A stretch of DNA of 64,000 nt from Microbacterium esteraromaticum (GTDB lineage Bacteria > Actinomycetota > Actinomycetes > Actinomycetales > Microbacteriaceae). How positions within the stretch are numbered: position 1 is the stretch's first letter; each line of letters begins with the position of its first letter. Under the pieces are notes generated by a model. The model was not told the DNA's origin. It did not search any database and saw only the letters and a list, made by a program, of their open reading frames with translations. The translations under genes and the position numbers were made by a program. The stretch covers positions 1,798,001-1,862,000 of the forward strand of contig NZ_JAFBBS010000001.1 of NCBI RefSeq assembly GCF_016907315.1, written 5' to 3'. This document shows positions 53,239 through 62,222 of the stretch, one piece after another.

Positions 53239-54549
53239 TCAGACCCGCTCGTCCTGTCGGGGGATGAAGATCTGGTTCAGGACGATGAGGATGGATGCCG
53301 TGGCCGGCACCGCGACGAGGGCTCCGAGCAGGCCCAGTAGGGTGCCGCCGACCAGCGCGCCGATCACGACGAGCAGGCCCGGCACCGAGACCGTGCGGTT
53401 CATCACCTTCGGGGTCAGCACGTATGCCTCGATCTGGATGTAGATCAGGTACACGACGCCGAAGATGAGCGCGTTGACGGGGTTGGCGAGCACCGCGACG
53501 ACGGTGCCGATGGCGAGGAAGAGAAGCGGACCGACCAGGGGGATCAGCGTCACGAGGAATGCGACGACCGCCATCAGCGGCGGGAACGGAAGCCCCAGGA
53601 TCAGGTACAGCACCAGGGCCATCATCGAGTTCGCGAACGCCAGGATGACCATGCCCTGCACGTACCCGCCCACCGACTCGGTGATCTGATCGACGATGTC
53701 GCGAGCCTGCTGGCGCTTGCGTGCCGGGGCCAGTCGCAGCGTCGCGGTGATGATGCCGGGAAGGCCGGCGACGAAGTACAGCGTCAGCACGAAGACGATC
53801 ACGAAGGCCGAGATGCCTTCCGCGATCGATGTGCCGACCTTCAGGGCGCCGCCGCCCAGAGCCGTCAGCGTCTTGCCGTCGGTGAGCAGCTTCTCGCCAT
53901 CGGAGAGCAGCTTGCCGATCTGGTCTCCGAACTGCTTCTCGAGCAGCAGGTACAGGTCGGTGTGCATGAACTGGTCGACGACCTCTGGCACCGACTTCAC
54001 GAACGACGCGACCTGTTCGACGACGATCGGCACGATCATGACGAGCACGAGACCCACGGCCACGACCAGCGCGACGATCACAGTCGCGACGCTGAGGCCG
54101 CGGGAGAGGCCGCGTCGCTCGAGCAGGCGCACGGCCGGGTTCAGACCCAGAGCGGCGAACAGGGCGAACGCGACGTACACGAGCACCGTCGAGAGGTTGG
54201 TGAGCGCGATCGCCAGCAGGAAGGCCGACAGCCCGCCGAGCGTCAGCAGGAAGCCGAGGCGGAACGGCCTGTCCATGCGTGTCCAGGTCGAACGGCGCGG
54301 GGTGGGCGCATCGGCAGGAGACGGATGCGCAGCGGCTTCCGCCGCCTCCGCCGCCTTGATGGCGCCGGTCGTCGCCCCGGTCTCGGCAGCCGCCGCCGCG
54401 TCAGCCGAGGTCGCCGCGGCGTCGGCCTGCGCGGCCGCCCCGACCTCGGCGGCCTGAGCGGCGTCGGCCGCCCGAGCTGCTCGGGAGGAGGCGCGCGACT
54501 CGGCGCTGTCGCCGCGGCCGGTGGGCGACGACGGATCTTCGATGCTCAT
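53239..54549 (-). CDS. AI-2E family transporter-like membrane protein
   Basis: 436 residues. The C-terminal 340 are the eight-helix TqsA/YdbM-like domain (LTNLSTVLVYVAFALFAALGLNPAVRLLERRGLSRGLSV, and MALVLYLILGLPFPPLMAVVAFLVTLIPLVGPLL). The N-terminal 95 residues are a highly Ala-rich low-complexity region (AADAAQAAEVGAAAQADAAATSADAAAAA) absent from usual members. The start is MSIEDPSSP. Members export AI-2 or other small molecules; substrate not known here. Confidence 0.9.
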   Translation of the reverse strand: MSIEDPSSPTGRGDSAESRASSRAARAADAAQAAEVGAAAQADAAATSADAAAAAETGATTGAIKAAEAAEAAAHPSPADAPTPRRSTWTRMDRPFRLGFLLTLGGLSAFLLAIALTNLSTVLVYVAFALFAALGLNPAVRLLERRGLSRGLSVATVIVALVVAVGLVLVMIVPIVVEQVASFVKSVPEVVDQFMHTDLYLLLEKQFGDQIGKLLSDGEKLLTDGKTLTALGGGALKVGTSIAEGISAFVIVFVLTLYFVAGLPGIITATLRLAPARKRQQARDIVDQITESVGGYVQGMVILAFANSMMALVLYLILGLPFPPLMAVVAFLVTLIPLVGPLLFLAIGTVVAVLANPVNALIFGVVYLIYIQIEAYVLTPKVMNRTVSVPGLLVVIGALVGGTLLGLLGALVAVPATASILIVLNQIFIPRQDERV

Positions 54550-54643
54550 GGCGAATACTCTAGGGCGGCCGCCCATCGCGCCCTGTCATACCCACGCGGG
54601 GTTGACTATCGTGAGAAGTGCGACCGAGTATCTGGAGGATCTC

Positions 54644-54991
54644 ATGTCCGACGAACACGCACACGACGCATCCGAACCCGTCGAGGGCTCGTACACCGAC
54701 GCCGATCACGCCGACGGAACGGCGGTCGCGCATCACGCCGACACGCGCCCCGGTCAGGTCGACGGCGAGTACACCGATGGCGTCTACTCGGCCGATGGTC
54801 GCGAGGTGCACCACCCCCACCACGGCGAGGGACAGTACACCGACGCCGACCTGACTGAGAGCGGCAGGCCGGATGCCTCGGCAGAGCACCGCGCCAGCCG
54901 CCTGGTCGAAGAGGACGAAGGCGAGTACACCGACGGCACGTACCCCGGTGACGACACCCACACCGGTCGCACCGACGCCGGGCACAGCTGA
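54644..54991 (+). CDS. YTD-repeat acidic small protein
   Basis: 115 residues, highly acidic and His-rich, made of four imperfect copies of a unit containing EG/DG-x-YTD: EGSYTDADHADG, DGEYTDGVYSADG, EGQYTDADLTES, EGEYTDGTYPGD. No signal peptide or helix; likely intrinsically disordered. AGGAGG lies 5 nt before the ATG. It is followed 4 nt later by chorismate mutase. Function unknown; metal (His/Asp) or protein binding is conceivable. Confidence 0.75.
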   Translation: MSDEHAHDASEPVEGSYTDADHADGTAVAHHADTRPGQVDGEYTDGVYSADGREVHHPHHGEGQYTDADLTESGRPDASAEHRASRLVEEDEGEYTDGTYPGDDTHTGRTDAGHS

Positions 54992-54995
54992 CGCT

Positions 54996-55301
54996 GTGGG
55001 AACGGACGACGCGCAGGCGGCGCGCGCAGAACTGCTGCGCCTGCGAGCCAGCATCGACAACATCGACGCCGCACTGATCTTCATGCTCGCCGAGCGGTTC
55101 CGCTGCACGCAGCAGGTCGGCAGGCTCAAGGCCGAGCACGAGATGCCCGCATCCGACCCCGGCCGCGAAGAGCAGCAGACCGCTCGGCTGCGCGCGCTCG
55201 CCGAAGAGGCGCACCTCGATCCGGAGTTCGCCGAGAAGTGGTTCAACTTCGTGGTGGCCGAGGTCATCCGGCACCACACTGAGGCGGCCGAGAACCGCTG
55301 A
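54996..55301 (+). CDS. Chorismate mutase, AroQ class
   Basis: 101 residues in three helices, AroQ fold: LRASIDNIDAALIFMLAERFRCTQQVGRLKAEHEMPASDPGREEQQ. Arg, Lys and Asp residues in these segments match the active site for the chorismate to prephenate rearrangement in aromatic amino acid synthesis. GTG start 5 nt after the YTD protein stop, so translation is coupled; an upstream in-frame ATG would overlap that gene. Single-domain, as in many actinobacteria. Confidence 0.9.
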   Translation: MGTDDAQAARAELLRLRASIDNIDAALIFMLAERFRCTQQVGRLKAEHEMPASDPGREEQQTARLRALAEEAHLDPEFAEKWFNFVVAEVIRHHTEAAENR

Positions 55302-55327
55302 TTCGCGGCGTCCTGCAGAGGCTGGGC

Positions 55328-55412
55328 GTTCACAACTCAGGAAACCCGGGCCACCTCTGCCCGTCGCGGCGTGCCCGCCGCCAGTTCCGGCCGGATTCTC
55401 CTGAGTTGTGAT
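55328..55412. repeat. Dispersed inverted-end repeat, copy 4
   Basis: Begins GTTCACAACTCAGGA and ends TCCTGAGTTGTGATT (last two bases deviating), 85 nt, beginning 27 nt after the chorismate mutase stop. Confidence 0.85.
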
Positions 55413-55482
55413 TGCTTGATCGCCGTGATCCGAGAGCCGGTGACCCGGGGCGGCAGGGAGGCCCATACCCGCGGCGCTTCAG

Positions 55483-55511
55483 TGGACGCACTTTCCATGG
55501 CACAATATGAT
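55483..55511 (+). promoter_or_regulatory. Promoter of the amino-sugar operon
   Basis: TGGACG (55483-55488), 17-nt spacer, TATGAT (55506-55511), a near-consensus -10. Transcription would begin near 55518. Confidence 0.7.
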
Positions 55512-55522
55512 CGTTAGAACGA
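55511..55522. promoter_or_regulatory. Operator-like palindrome at the start site
   Basis: TCGTT-AG-AACGA overlaps the end of the -10 element and the predicted start. The DeoR repressor encoded last in the operon is the probable ligand, which would give feedback control. Confidence 0.55.
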
Positions 55523-55555
55523 ATAAGCGTCACAATCTTGCATCCAGGAGTTGCC

Positions 55556-56449
55556 ATGACCACCACCGCCGGCGCGCACATGCGCGCGGAGCTCACCTCG
55601 CAGCCTGAGACCTGGGCGCGCGCCGCCGCGATGCGCGACGAGCAGGCTCTGCTTCCGGCATCCGGCGCCCGCATCGCCGTCGTCGGCTGCGGCACCTCGT
55701 GGTTCATGGCCCAGTCCTACGCCGCGCTGCGCGAGACCGCCGGTCACGGCGAGACCGACGCTTTCACGGCCTCCGAGTTCCCGTTCGGGCGCAGCTACGA
55801 CGCGATCGTCGCGCTCACCCGCTCCGGTACGACGACCGAGGTGCTCGAGCTGACCGAGCGCGTCACGGGCGCCACTCCTGTCATCGCCGTCGTCGGCGAC
55901 ACCACCTCGCCGCTGGTCGACCTGGCCGACACCGTGATCGGGCTGCCCTTCGCCGACGAGCAGTCAGTCGTGCAGACCCGCTTCGCCACCACCGCGCTCG
56001 CGCTGTTCCGCGCCTCGCTCGGTGAGGACCTCGACGGCGCGATCGCCGACGCACAGGCCGTGCTCGAGGGCACGGACGATGCGGCGCTCGCCGAGGCCGA
56101 GCAGTACAGCTTCCTCGGCATGGGCTGGGCCATGGGGCTCGCACATGAGGCCGCCCTGAAGATGCGCGAGTCGTCGCAGTCGTGGACCGAGTCGTACAGC
56201 TCGATGGAGTACCGCCACGGCCCGATCGCGATCGCCGCCCCCGGCCGCATCACCTGGCAGCTGGGTGCCGCGCCCGACGGCCTGCAGGCGCAGGTCGAGG
56301 CGACGGGAGCACGTTTCGTGCAGCACGCGATCGACCCGATGGCCGACCTCGTCCGGCTGCACCGCGTCGCTCTCGACCGGGCCGTCGCGAAGGGCCTCGA
56401 CCCCGATCAGCCGCGCAACCTCACCCGCTCGGTGATCCTCGACGACTGA
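55556..56449 (+). CDS. SIS-domain sugar isomerase/deaminase (AgaS-like)
   Basis: 297 residues, two SIS domains as in the isomerase half of GlmS. VGCGTSWFMAQSY is the phosphosugar-binding P-loop-like segment and ALTRSGTTTEVLELTE the second; EYRHGPIAI is the conserved EKHGP-like site. It has no glutaminase domain. In the Aga/Nag context it would convert a hexosamine 6-phosphate to a ketose 6-phosphate and ammonia. AGGAG lies 5 nt before the ATG. First gene of a five-gene operon. Confidence 0.85.
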   Translation: MTTTAGAHMRAELTSQPETWARAAAMRDEQALLPASGARIAVVGCGTSWFMAQSYAALRETAGHGETDAFTASEFPFGRSYDAIVALTRSGTTTEVLELTERVTGATPVIAVVGDTTSPLVDLADTVIGLPFADEQSVVQTRFATTALALFRASLGEDLDGAIADAQAVLEGTDDAALAEAEQYSFLGMGWAMGLAHEAALKMRESSQSWTESYSSMEYRHGPIAIAAPGRITWQLGAAPDGLQAQVEATGARFVQHAIDPMADLVRLHRVALDRAVAKGLDPDQPRNLTRSVILDD

Positions 56450-56480
56450 CCCCGGCCCGAACCGACGACGGAGCACGCGC

Positions 56481-57467
56481 ATGTCCGATGAGAGCGGCAT
56501 CCCCGAGGTGATCAGCGACGAATCAGGCGAGCGGCTCGCGCGCGCCGTGACGATCGGCGCTGGCGTGCCCGTGCTCGCCTTCGACGTCGGCGGCACCGAC
56601 ATCAAGTCGGCGCTGTTCGACGCCGACGGCACGGCTCTCGGGCTGCGCCGCACGCCCACTCCGGCCGGCGGCGACGACAGCCCCGCGCGCCTGATCGACC
56701 GGCTCGCTGAACTGTCGGATGAGCTGCGTGCACAGCATCCGGACGTCGTGCCAGAGGCGATCGGCCTCGTCGTACCGGGCATCGTCGACCCCGAGCGCGG
56801 GATCGGCGTGTTCAGCAGCAACCTCGGCTGGCGCGACGCGCCGATGCGCGACCTGATGGCCGCCCGATTCGGGATGCCCGTGGCCTTCGACCACGACGTG
56901 CGGATGGCGAGCTGGGCCGAGCACGTGCTCGGCGGCGCTCGCGACTACGCGAACGCGGTCGTGCTGATCATCGGCACCGGCATCGCCGGGGCGCTGCTCA
57001 TCGACGGACGCCCGTACACCGCCGGCGGCTACGCGGGCGAGATCGGTCACTCGCCCATCGGGGAATGGCCCTGCCCGTGCGGCGCACGCGGATGCCTCGA
57101 AGCCGTCGCCTCGGCCGGTGCGATCTCGCGCCGCTATACCGATGCCACCGGCGAGGTCGTCGACGGGGCGCGCGAGGTCATCGCCCGTGCCGCCGCCGGA
57201 GACGAGACGGCAGCGGGCATCTGGAACGACGCACTCGACGCGCTCACCATGTCGATCGCGCAGCTGACTGCGGTGATCGCGCCGCAGGCCGTGGTGATCG
57301 GCGGCGGGCTGTCGCGCGCCGGCGGCGCGCTGTTCGACGAGCTGCGCGCCCGTCTCTCCGATCGCCTGAGCTTCCACCGCATCCCCGAGCTGGTGCCGGC
57401 CGAGCTGTCGGGCAACGCAGGGATCCTCGGATCGGCGCTGCGCGCCAGGCAGGCGGCTCGCGCATGA
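56481..57467 (+). CDS. ROK-family sugar kinase
   Basis: 328 residues. An extra 30-residue N-terminus precedes the ATP site FDVGGTDIKSALF (34-46). ROK zinc-binding segment CPCGARGCLEA is intact, with GYAGEIGHSPIGEWPC immediately before. The family phosphorylates hexoses or hexosamines at C6. In this operon, it probably makes the substrate of the SIS protein. Overlaps the PfkB gene by ATGA. Confidence 0.9.
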   Translation: MSDESGIPEVISDESGERLARAVTIGAGVPVLAFDVGGTDIKSALFDADGTALGLRRTPTPAGGDDSPARLIDRLAELSDELRAQHPDVVPEAIGLVVPGIVDPERGIGVFSSNLGWRDAPMRDLMAARFGMPVAFDHDVRMASWAEHVLGGARDYANAVVLIIGTGIAGALLIDGRPYTAGGYAGEIGHSPIGEWPCPCGARGCLEAVASAGAISRRYTDATGEVVDGAREVIARAAAGDETAAGIWNDALDALTMSIAQLTAVIAPQAVVIGGGLSRAGGALFDELRARLSDRLSFHRIPELVPAELSGNAGILGSALRARQAARA

Positions 57468-58432
57468 TCATCACCGTCACGCCGAATCCGGCGCTCGATC
57501 TCACCTGGCACGTCGCGTCGCTCGCCGTCGGCGGCACGCACCGGGCCGATGCCGGGCAGGTGCGTGCCGGAGGCAAGGGCCTCAACGTCGCACGGGTCGC
57601 GCACGCGCAGGGTGCGCCGGTGGTCGCGGTGACGACCGCAGGCGGAGCGACCGGCGCGGAGTTCGCGTCTGAGCTCGGGTCGTCGGGCGTGCCGCGCGTG
57701 CTCGTTCCGGTCGAGGCGGCGACGCGCCGCAGCGTCGCCCTGGTCGATGAGTCCCTCGGCGACACGACGGTCGTCAACGAGCGGGGCGTCGCTCCTTCCG
57801 CGTCCGAGTGGCAGGCGCTTCGGGATGCCGTCGCCGCTGCCCTCGCCGGCCCGCATCCCGCCGGCCCCGCGCGGGTGCTGGTGATCTCGGGGAGCCTGCC
57901 TCCCGGCATCCCGGACGACGCGCTGCCCGGCCTGATCCGCCTCGGCCGCGCCGCCGGCGTGACGGTGATCGCCGACACGTCGGGACCTGCGCTGCTCGCG
58001 GCGGCGGATGCCGGGGCATCCGTTCTCAAGCCCAACGAGCACGAGCTGCGCGACGCGACCGGTCTCGACGACCCGATCGACGGCGCACGCGAGCTGATCC
58101 GCCGCGGCGCCGAGCTCGTGCTTCTCTCGCTCGGGGCTGAGGGGATGCTGGCCGTCTCGCCCACGGCATCCGGCGGCCTCTCGGTGCTGCACGCCCGCCT
58201 CGGCGAGCCGCTTGCCGGCAACCCGACGGGGGCGGGGGATGCCGGCGTCGCGGCGTGCGCCGTGCTGATGGACGCCGGCGTTCAAGACCCGGCGCAGATC
58301 CTGCGCCGCGCGACCGCCTGGTCGGCCGCGGCGGTGCTCATGCCGCTCGCCGGCTCGATCCACCCGTCCTGGCCCGACCTCGAGGCCGCCCTCACGCTCA
58401 CCGACCGCAACAACCCGAAGGAGATCCGATGA
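57464..58432 (+). CDS. PfkB-family kinase (1-phosphofructokinase/tagatose-6-phosphate kinase type)
   Basis: 322 residues. GGKGLNVARVAHAQG is the first PfkB signature and NPTGAGDAGVAA the second, with catalytic Asp in GAGDA. ITVTPNPALDLTW at the start is characteristic of the FruK/LacC branch. It likely phosphorylates ketose 6-phosphate (fructose- or tagatose-6-P) to the bisphosphate for the next enzyme. ATGA overlaps with both neighbours. Confidence 0.92.
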   Translation: MIITVTPNPALDLTWHVASLAVGGTHRADAGQVRAGGKGLNVARVAHAQGAPVVAVTTAGGATGAEFASELGSSGVPRVLVPVEAATRRSVALVDESLGDTTVVNERGVAPSASEWQALRDAVAAALAGPHPAGPARVLVISGSLPPGIPDDALPGLIRLGRAAGVTVIADTSGPALLAAADAGASVLKPNEHELRDATGLDDPIDGARELIRRGAELVLLSLGAEGMLAVSPTASGGLSVLHARLGEPLAGNPTGAGDAGVAACAVLMDAGVQDPAQILRRATAWSAAAVLMPLAGSIHPSWPDLEAALTLTDRNNPKEIR

Positions 58433-59295
58433 CCCTCGCATCCGCACGCGAACTGATGCGGTCGGCCGCATCAGCCGGCACCGGCATCGGCGCGTTCAAC
58501 GTGATCCACCTCGAGACGGCAGAGGCGCTCGTCTCGGCGTCCGAGCGCGCCGGCCTGCCGGTCATCCTGCAGATCTCGCAGAACTGCGCCGACTACCACG
58601 GCGGCCTCGAGCCGATCGGCTGGGCCACGCTCGCCATCGCCCGCCGCGCCAAGACACCCGTCGCCGTGCACCTCGATCACGCCGAGCGCCCCGAGCTCGT
58701 CGATGAGGCCATCGAGCTCGGCTTCGGGTCGGTCATGTTCGACGGCGGCAAGCTCGAGTACGAGCAGAACGTCGAGATCACCGCAGCCGTGGCATCGCGC
58801 GCCCGCGCCGCCGGCGTCTACATCGAGGCCGAGCTGGGCGAGGTGGGCGGCAAGGACGGCGCTCACGCCCCTGGAGTGCGCACCGACCCCGACGAGGCCC
58901 GCGCGTTCGTCGAGGCCACCGGCGTCGACTCGCTCGCGGTCGCGGTGGGCTCGTCGCACGCCATGCTCGATCGCTCGGCATCGCTCGACATCGACCTGAT
59001 CGCACGCCTCAAGAGCGCCCTCCACGGCATCGGCCGCACCGGCTGCGACATCCCGCTCGTGCTGCACGGCTCGTCCGGTGTCTCAGACGACGTGATCGTG
59101 CAGGCCGTGCGCGCCGGAATGACGAAGATCAACGTCTCGACCCACCTGAACGGCTTCTTCACGCGGGCGATCCGCGAGACGCTCGCCGCCGATGAGAAGC
59201 TCGTCGACTCGCGCAAGTACCTGACGCCGGCGCGTGAGGCGGTCGCCGAGGAAGCGGCCCGCATGCTGCGCCTGTTCGCCCTCGTGGCGGACTGA
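58429..59295 (+). CDS. Class II fructose/tagatose-bisphosphate aldolase (KbaY/GatY-like)
   Basis: 288 residues, zinc-dependent TIM barrel. VHLDHAERPELVDEAIELGFGSVMFDGG has the Asp/His of the active site; IEAELGEVGGKDG, SLAVAVGSSHAM and VLHGSSGV complete the zinc and phosphate sites. Members cleave tagatose- or fructose-1,6-bisphosphate to DHAP and glyceraldehyde 3-phosphate. Stereospecificity cannot be read from sequence. Fourth gene of the operon. Confidence 0.92.
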   Translation: MTLASARELMRSAASAGTGIGAFNVIHLETAEALVSASERAGLPVILQISQNCADYHGGLEPIGWATLAIARRAKTPVAVHLDHAERPELVDEAIELGFGSVMFDGGKLEYEQNVEITAAVASRARAAGVYIEAELGEVGGKDGAHAPGVRTDPDEARAFVEATGVDSLAVAVGSSHAMLDRSASLDIDLIARLKSALHGIGRTGCDIPLVLHGSSGVSDDVIVQAVRAGMTKINVSTHLNGFFTRAIRETLAADEKLVDSRKYLTPAREAVAEEAARMLRLFALVAD

Positions 59296-59314
59296 GTGTC
59301 AGACTGAGCCCGAC

Positions 59315-60088
59315 ATGAAGCGCGCCGCCCGACTCACCGCCATCCTCGATCTGCTCGCCGCCCAAGGTGAGGTGAGCGTCGACGAGCTCGTCGAGCGCTT
59401 CGGCGCGTCGGCAGCCACCACCCGCCGCGACCTCGACAGCCTCGCCGAGCGCCGGCTGCTGACGCGCACGCACGGCGGGGCGGTGGCCCAGTCGGTCGCG
59501 TACGAGCTGCCCATCCGGTACCGCAGCCACCACGGCACGGGAGCGAAGGAGCAGATCGCGGCGGTCGCCGCTGCACTCGTCGAGCCCGGCCAGGTCGTCG
59601 GGCTCTCGGGCGGCACGACCACCAACGCGATCGCCACCGCGCTCGCCGCCCGCGACGACCTCGCAGACCACGGCCTCACGGTCGTCACGAACGCCGTCAA
59701 CATCGCCGCCCAGTTGGCGATGCGCCCCGAGTTCAAGGTCGTCGTCACCGGCGGCGTGATCCACCGCCGCAGCTTCGAGCTCGTCGGCCCCTTCGTCGAG
59801 CAGCTGCTCGGGGGCATCCGGCTCGACATCGCCTTCATCGGCGTCAATGGCCTGTCGGCAGAAGCCGGCGGCAGCACGCACGACGAGGCCGAGGCCGCCG
59901 TCAACCGCCTGATGGCCGCGCGCGCCGCCCGCGCCGTGATCGTCGCCGACGCCTCGAAGATCGGACGCACGGCTTTCGCGCACGTCGGCGGCGCCGAGCT
60001 GTTCCCGCTCGTGATCACCGACCCCGCCGCGACCGGCGATCAGCGCGCGACGCTCGAAGGTGCCGGCTTCGAGGTGCGGACCGGCTGA
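59315..60088 (+). CDS. DeoR-family repressor of the amino-sugar operon
   Basis: 257 residues. DeoR helix-turn-helix VSVDELVERFGASAATTRRDLDSL (18-42) and C-terminal sugar-phosphate sensor domain (GLSGGTTTNAIATAL, VVVTGGVIHRRSFELVGP, IGVNGLSAEAG). The effector is probably a phosphorylated intermediate such as a hexosamine 6-phosphate or ketose 6-phosphate. Start at MKRAARLTAIL; 19 nt after the aldolase stop. It is the last gene of the operon it probably regulates via the palindrome at 55511-55522. Confidence 0.92.
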   Translation: MKRAARLTAILDLLAAQGEVSVDELVERFGASAATTRRDLDSLAERRLLTRTHGGAVAQSVAYELPIRYRSHHGTGAKEQIAAVAAALVEPGQVVGLSGGTTTNAIATALAARDDLADHGLTVVTNAVNIAAQLAMRPEFKVVVTGGVIHRRSFELVGPFVEQLLGGIRLDIAFIGVNGLSAEAGGSTHDEAEAAVNRLMAARAARAVIVADASKIGRTAFAHVGGAELFPLVITDPAATGDQRATLEGAGFEVRTG

Positions 60089-60134
60089 CCCGGCCGGTCG
60101 CGCATCGTCACGACGGTCGGCGCCCGGTCCGCGC

Positions 60135-60220
60135 GTTCACAACTCAGGAGAACCTGGCCGGATCCTGCCTTCCAGCGACCGATGAGGGCCAGATCCGCAC
60201 ATGCGACCTGAACTGCGAAC
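60135..60220. repeat. Dispersed inverted-end repeat, copy 5
   Basis: Begins GTTCACAACTCAGGA and ends CGACCTGAACTGCGAAC, a degraded form of the right end, 86 nt. It fills the spacer between two converging genes, 47 nt after the DeoR stop and 19 nt from the phosphotransferase stop. Confidence 0.8.
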
Positions 60221-60238
60221 GTGCCGCCATCCGCACGC

Positions 60239-60952
60239 TCACCCCGCCCACCGCCTGAGCTGAGCGGTGAGCCGCTCGAAGTACTCCGGCGGGCCCGCCT
60301 GCCGGAACCACAGCCACAGCTCGGCGGCGTGGATCGGCGCCCACGCGCGGGCCTCGGCGGGGTCGGCGCCGTACCCCTCGACCAGTGCGTCGAACGAACG
60401 AGGGTCCTTCTGCGCGGCGCCCCACGCCGCACGAGAAAGCTCGCGCATCGGGTCGCCCGCATGCGCGGCCTCCCAATCGACGATCGCCGTGATCTCTCCG
60501 TCGACCGCGAGCACGTTCGCATCGGTCCAGTCACCGTGGCAGAAGACCTCCGGATGCCGCTCCGGAATCGCCAGAGGCAGAGGCGGACCGCCGGCGTCGC
60601 GATAGCGCCGGACGATCAGCGCATCGTCCGGCGCACCAGGCAGCCCCGGCGGAACAGGAAGCGCGTGCAGGCGGCGCAGGAGTGAAGCCGAGGTGCGAAG
60701 CGCCGCGACCCGTGCATCCGGTGTGCCGGCGTCGAGACGCTCGCCTGGCAGCAGAGTCATCAGGATCGCCCCCGGCTCGACCGAGACGATCTCGGGCACC
60801 GGAAGGCCGCTGCCCTGCAGCGCGCGAAGCGCCGTCACCTCGGTGTCGTGACGCGTGCGGTCGCGCATCCGCTTCTCGACGAGCAGCCGCCCGTCGCGTC
60901 GAAGCACCCGCACGCTGCCGACCGCGCCCTGCAGCACGAGGTGAGTCGACAC
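60239..60952 (-). CDS. Aminoglycoside phosphotransferase-family kinase
   Basis: 237 residues. Protein-kinase-like fold with catalytic HGDWTDANVL (Asp/Asn) and metal-binding VDWEAAHAGD. APH-family enzymes phosphorylate antibiotics or metabolites such as choline, fructosamine or methylthioribose; this one has no feature to tell which. GTG start gives STHLVLQGAVGSVRVL with the nucleotide-binding strand; a longer frame has no support. Converges with the amino-sugar operon, divergent from the sugar ABC operon. Confidence 0.85.
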   Translation of the reverse strand: MSTHLVLQGAVGSVRVLRRDGRLLVEKRMRDRTRHDTEVTALRALQGSGLPVPEIVSVEPGAILMTLLPGERLDAGTPDARVAALRTSASLLRRLHALPVPPGLPGAPDDALIVRRYRDAGGPPLPLAIPERHPEVFCHGDWTDANVLAVDGEITAIVDWEAAHAGDPMRELSRAAWGAAQKDPRSFDALVEGYGADPAEARAWAPIHAAELWLWFRQAGPPEYFERLTAQLRRWAG

Positions 60953-61229
60953 GGGCCCGCCTTCACGGTCAGGAGATCGGCACCCGTCGGCGGTCGTCGT
61001 GCGGTAATCCCGTCTGACCAGCCCCGAGAACAACCCCTGCGGGCGCCATTCCGCTAATGATGCACGTCTGTGAGCCGCCTGGCAAGGGCCGTCCTGAAAG
61101 CGCAACGCGACAGTAGCGTCTGGTCATGCACACGTGCCAGTCGTCCCCCGTCGCGCTCTGTCGTGCGCGCGCCGGCGCAGCGGATGCCCTCGTCGTGGCG
61201 CGTGGGTGCGAATACGGCGGGAGCGGCAG
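60953..61229. other. Divergent spacer before the carbohydrate ABC operon
   Basis: 277 bp. TAGCGT near 61113 and TAATGA near 61055 are possible -10 elements, but neither has a good -35 at the right distance. No sugar-regulator palindrome is seen. Short frames here have no ribosome sites. Confidence 0.4.
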
Positions 61230-62222
61230 ATGAGCATAACGACGACGCCGGAGGCACTCGTCCCGGCAGAGCAGCAGGCCCAGAAGAAGCGGCGATGGTT
61301 CCGGCGCGGTCCGAAACCGGCGCGCGACCGCTACAACAAGCGCGAGGCGATCGCCGGGTACCTCTTCATCACGCCGTGGATCATCGGGTTCCTGGTGTTC
61401 ACCGCAGGCGCGATGATCTACAGCCTGTACATCTCGTTCAGCAACTACAACCTCGCCACCAACACCGCCCGCCCGGTCGGCATCGACAACTACGCCGAGC
61501 TGTTCGACGACCCGCGCGTGATGGTGTCGCTCGGCAACACCCTGTTCTACGTTGTGATGGCGGTGCCTCTGGAAATCATCTTCGCGCTCGTGCTGGCCAT
61601 GCTGCTCAATCGGGTTGGTCGCGGTGCCGGTGTCTTCCGCACCCTGTACTACCTGCCCAAGATGACCCCCGCGGTCGCGACGGCCGCGGTGTTCTTCCTG
61701 CTGCTGAACGGCAACACCGGCGTGATCAACGAGTTCCTGCGCCTCTTCGGCATCGAAGGGCCCCAGTGGCTGGTCGACCCGGCATGGGTCAAGCCCAGCA
61801 TCGTGATCATGACGCTGTGGACGGTCGCCGGGACCATGGTGATCTTCCTCGCGGCGCTGAAGAACGTGCCGACCGAGCTGTACGAGGTGGCGTCGCTCGA
61901 CGGCGCCGGCAGTGTGCGCAAGTTCTTCTCGATCACCCTGCCGATGATCTCGGGCGCCATGTTCTTCAACGTCATCGTGCTGTCGATCGCGGCGTTCCAG
62001 ATCTTCGACCAGGCGTACCTGCTGTTCTGGCGTGACCAGAGCAACTCATCGCCCGAGGCGTCGCTGTTCTACGCGATCTACCTGTTCCAGCAGGCTTTCC
62101 GGCAGTTCAACTTCGGGTTCGCCGCGGCCATGGCCTGGCTGCTTTTCGTGATCATCATGGTCATCACGGTCATCCAGGTGAAGTTCGGCAACCGCTTCGT
62201 CTACTACGAGGGAGACCGCTGA
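61230..62222 (+). CDS. Carbohydrate ABC transporter permease 1 (MalF/UgpA type)
   Basis: 330 residues. A basic N-terminus (AQKKRRWFRRGPKPARDRYNKRE) and six helices starting IAGYLFITPWIIGFLVFTAGAM. The EAA loop VPTELYEVASLDGAGSVRKFFSITLPMI is intact. Preceded by a weak ribosome site, GGGAG, about 7 nt upstream. First gene of a permease-permease-binding protein set; an ATPase (MsiK-like) is usually encoded elsewhere in such genomes. Confidence 0.93.
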   Translation: MSITTTPEALVPAEQQAQKKRRWFRRGPKPARDRYNKREAIAGYLFITPWIIGFLVFTAGAMIYSLYISFSNYNLATNTARPVGIDNYAELFDDPRVMVSLGNTLFYVVMAVPLEIIFALVLAMLLNRVGRGAGVFRTLYYLPKMTPAVATAAVFFLLLNGNTGVINEFLRLFGIEGPQWLVDPAWVKPSIVIMTLWTVAGTMVIFLAALKNVPTELYEVASLDGAGSVRKFFSITLPMISGAMFFNVIVLSIAAFQIFDQAYLLFWRDQSNSSPEASLFYAIYLFQQAFRQFNFGFAAAMAWLLFVIIMVITVIQVKFGNRFVYYEGDR

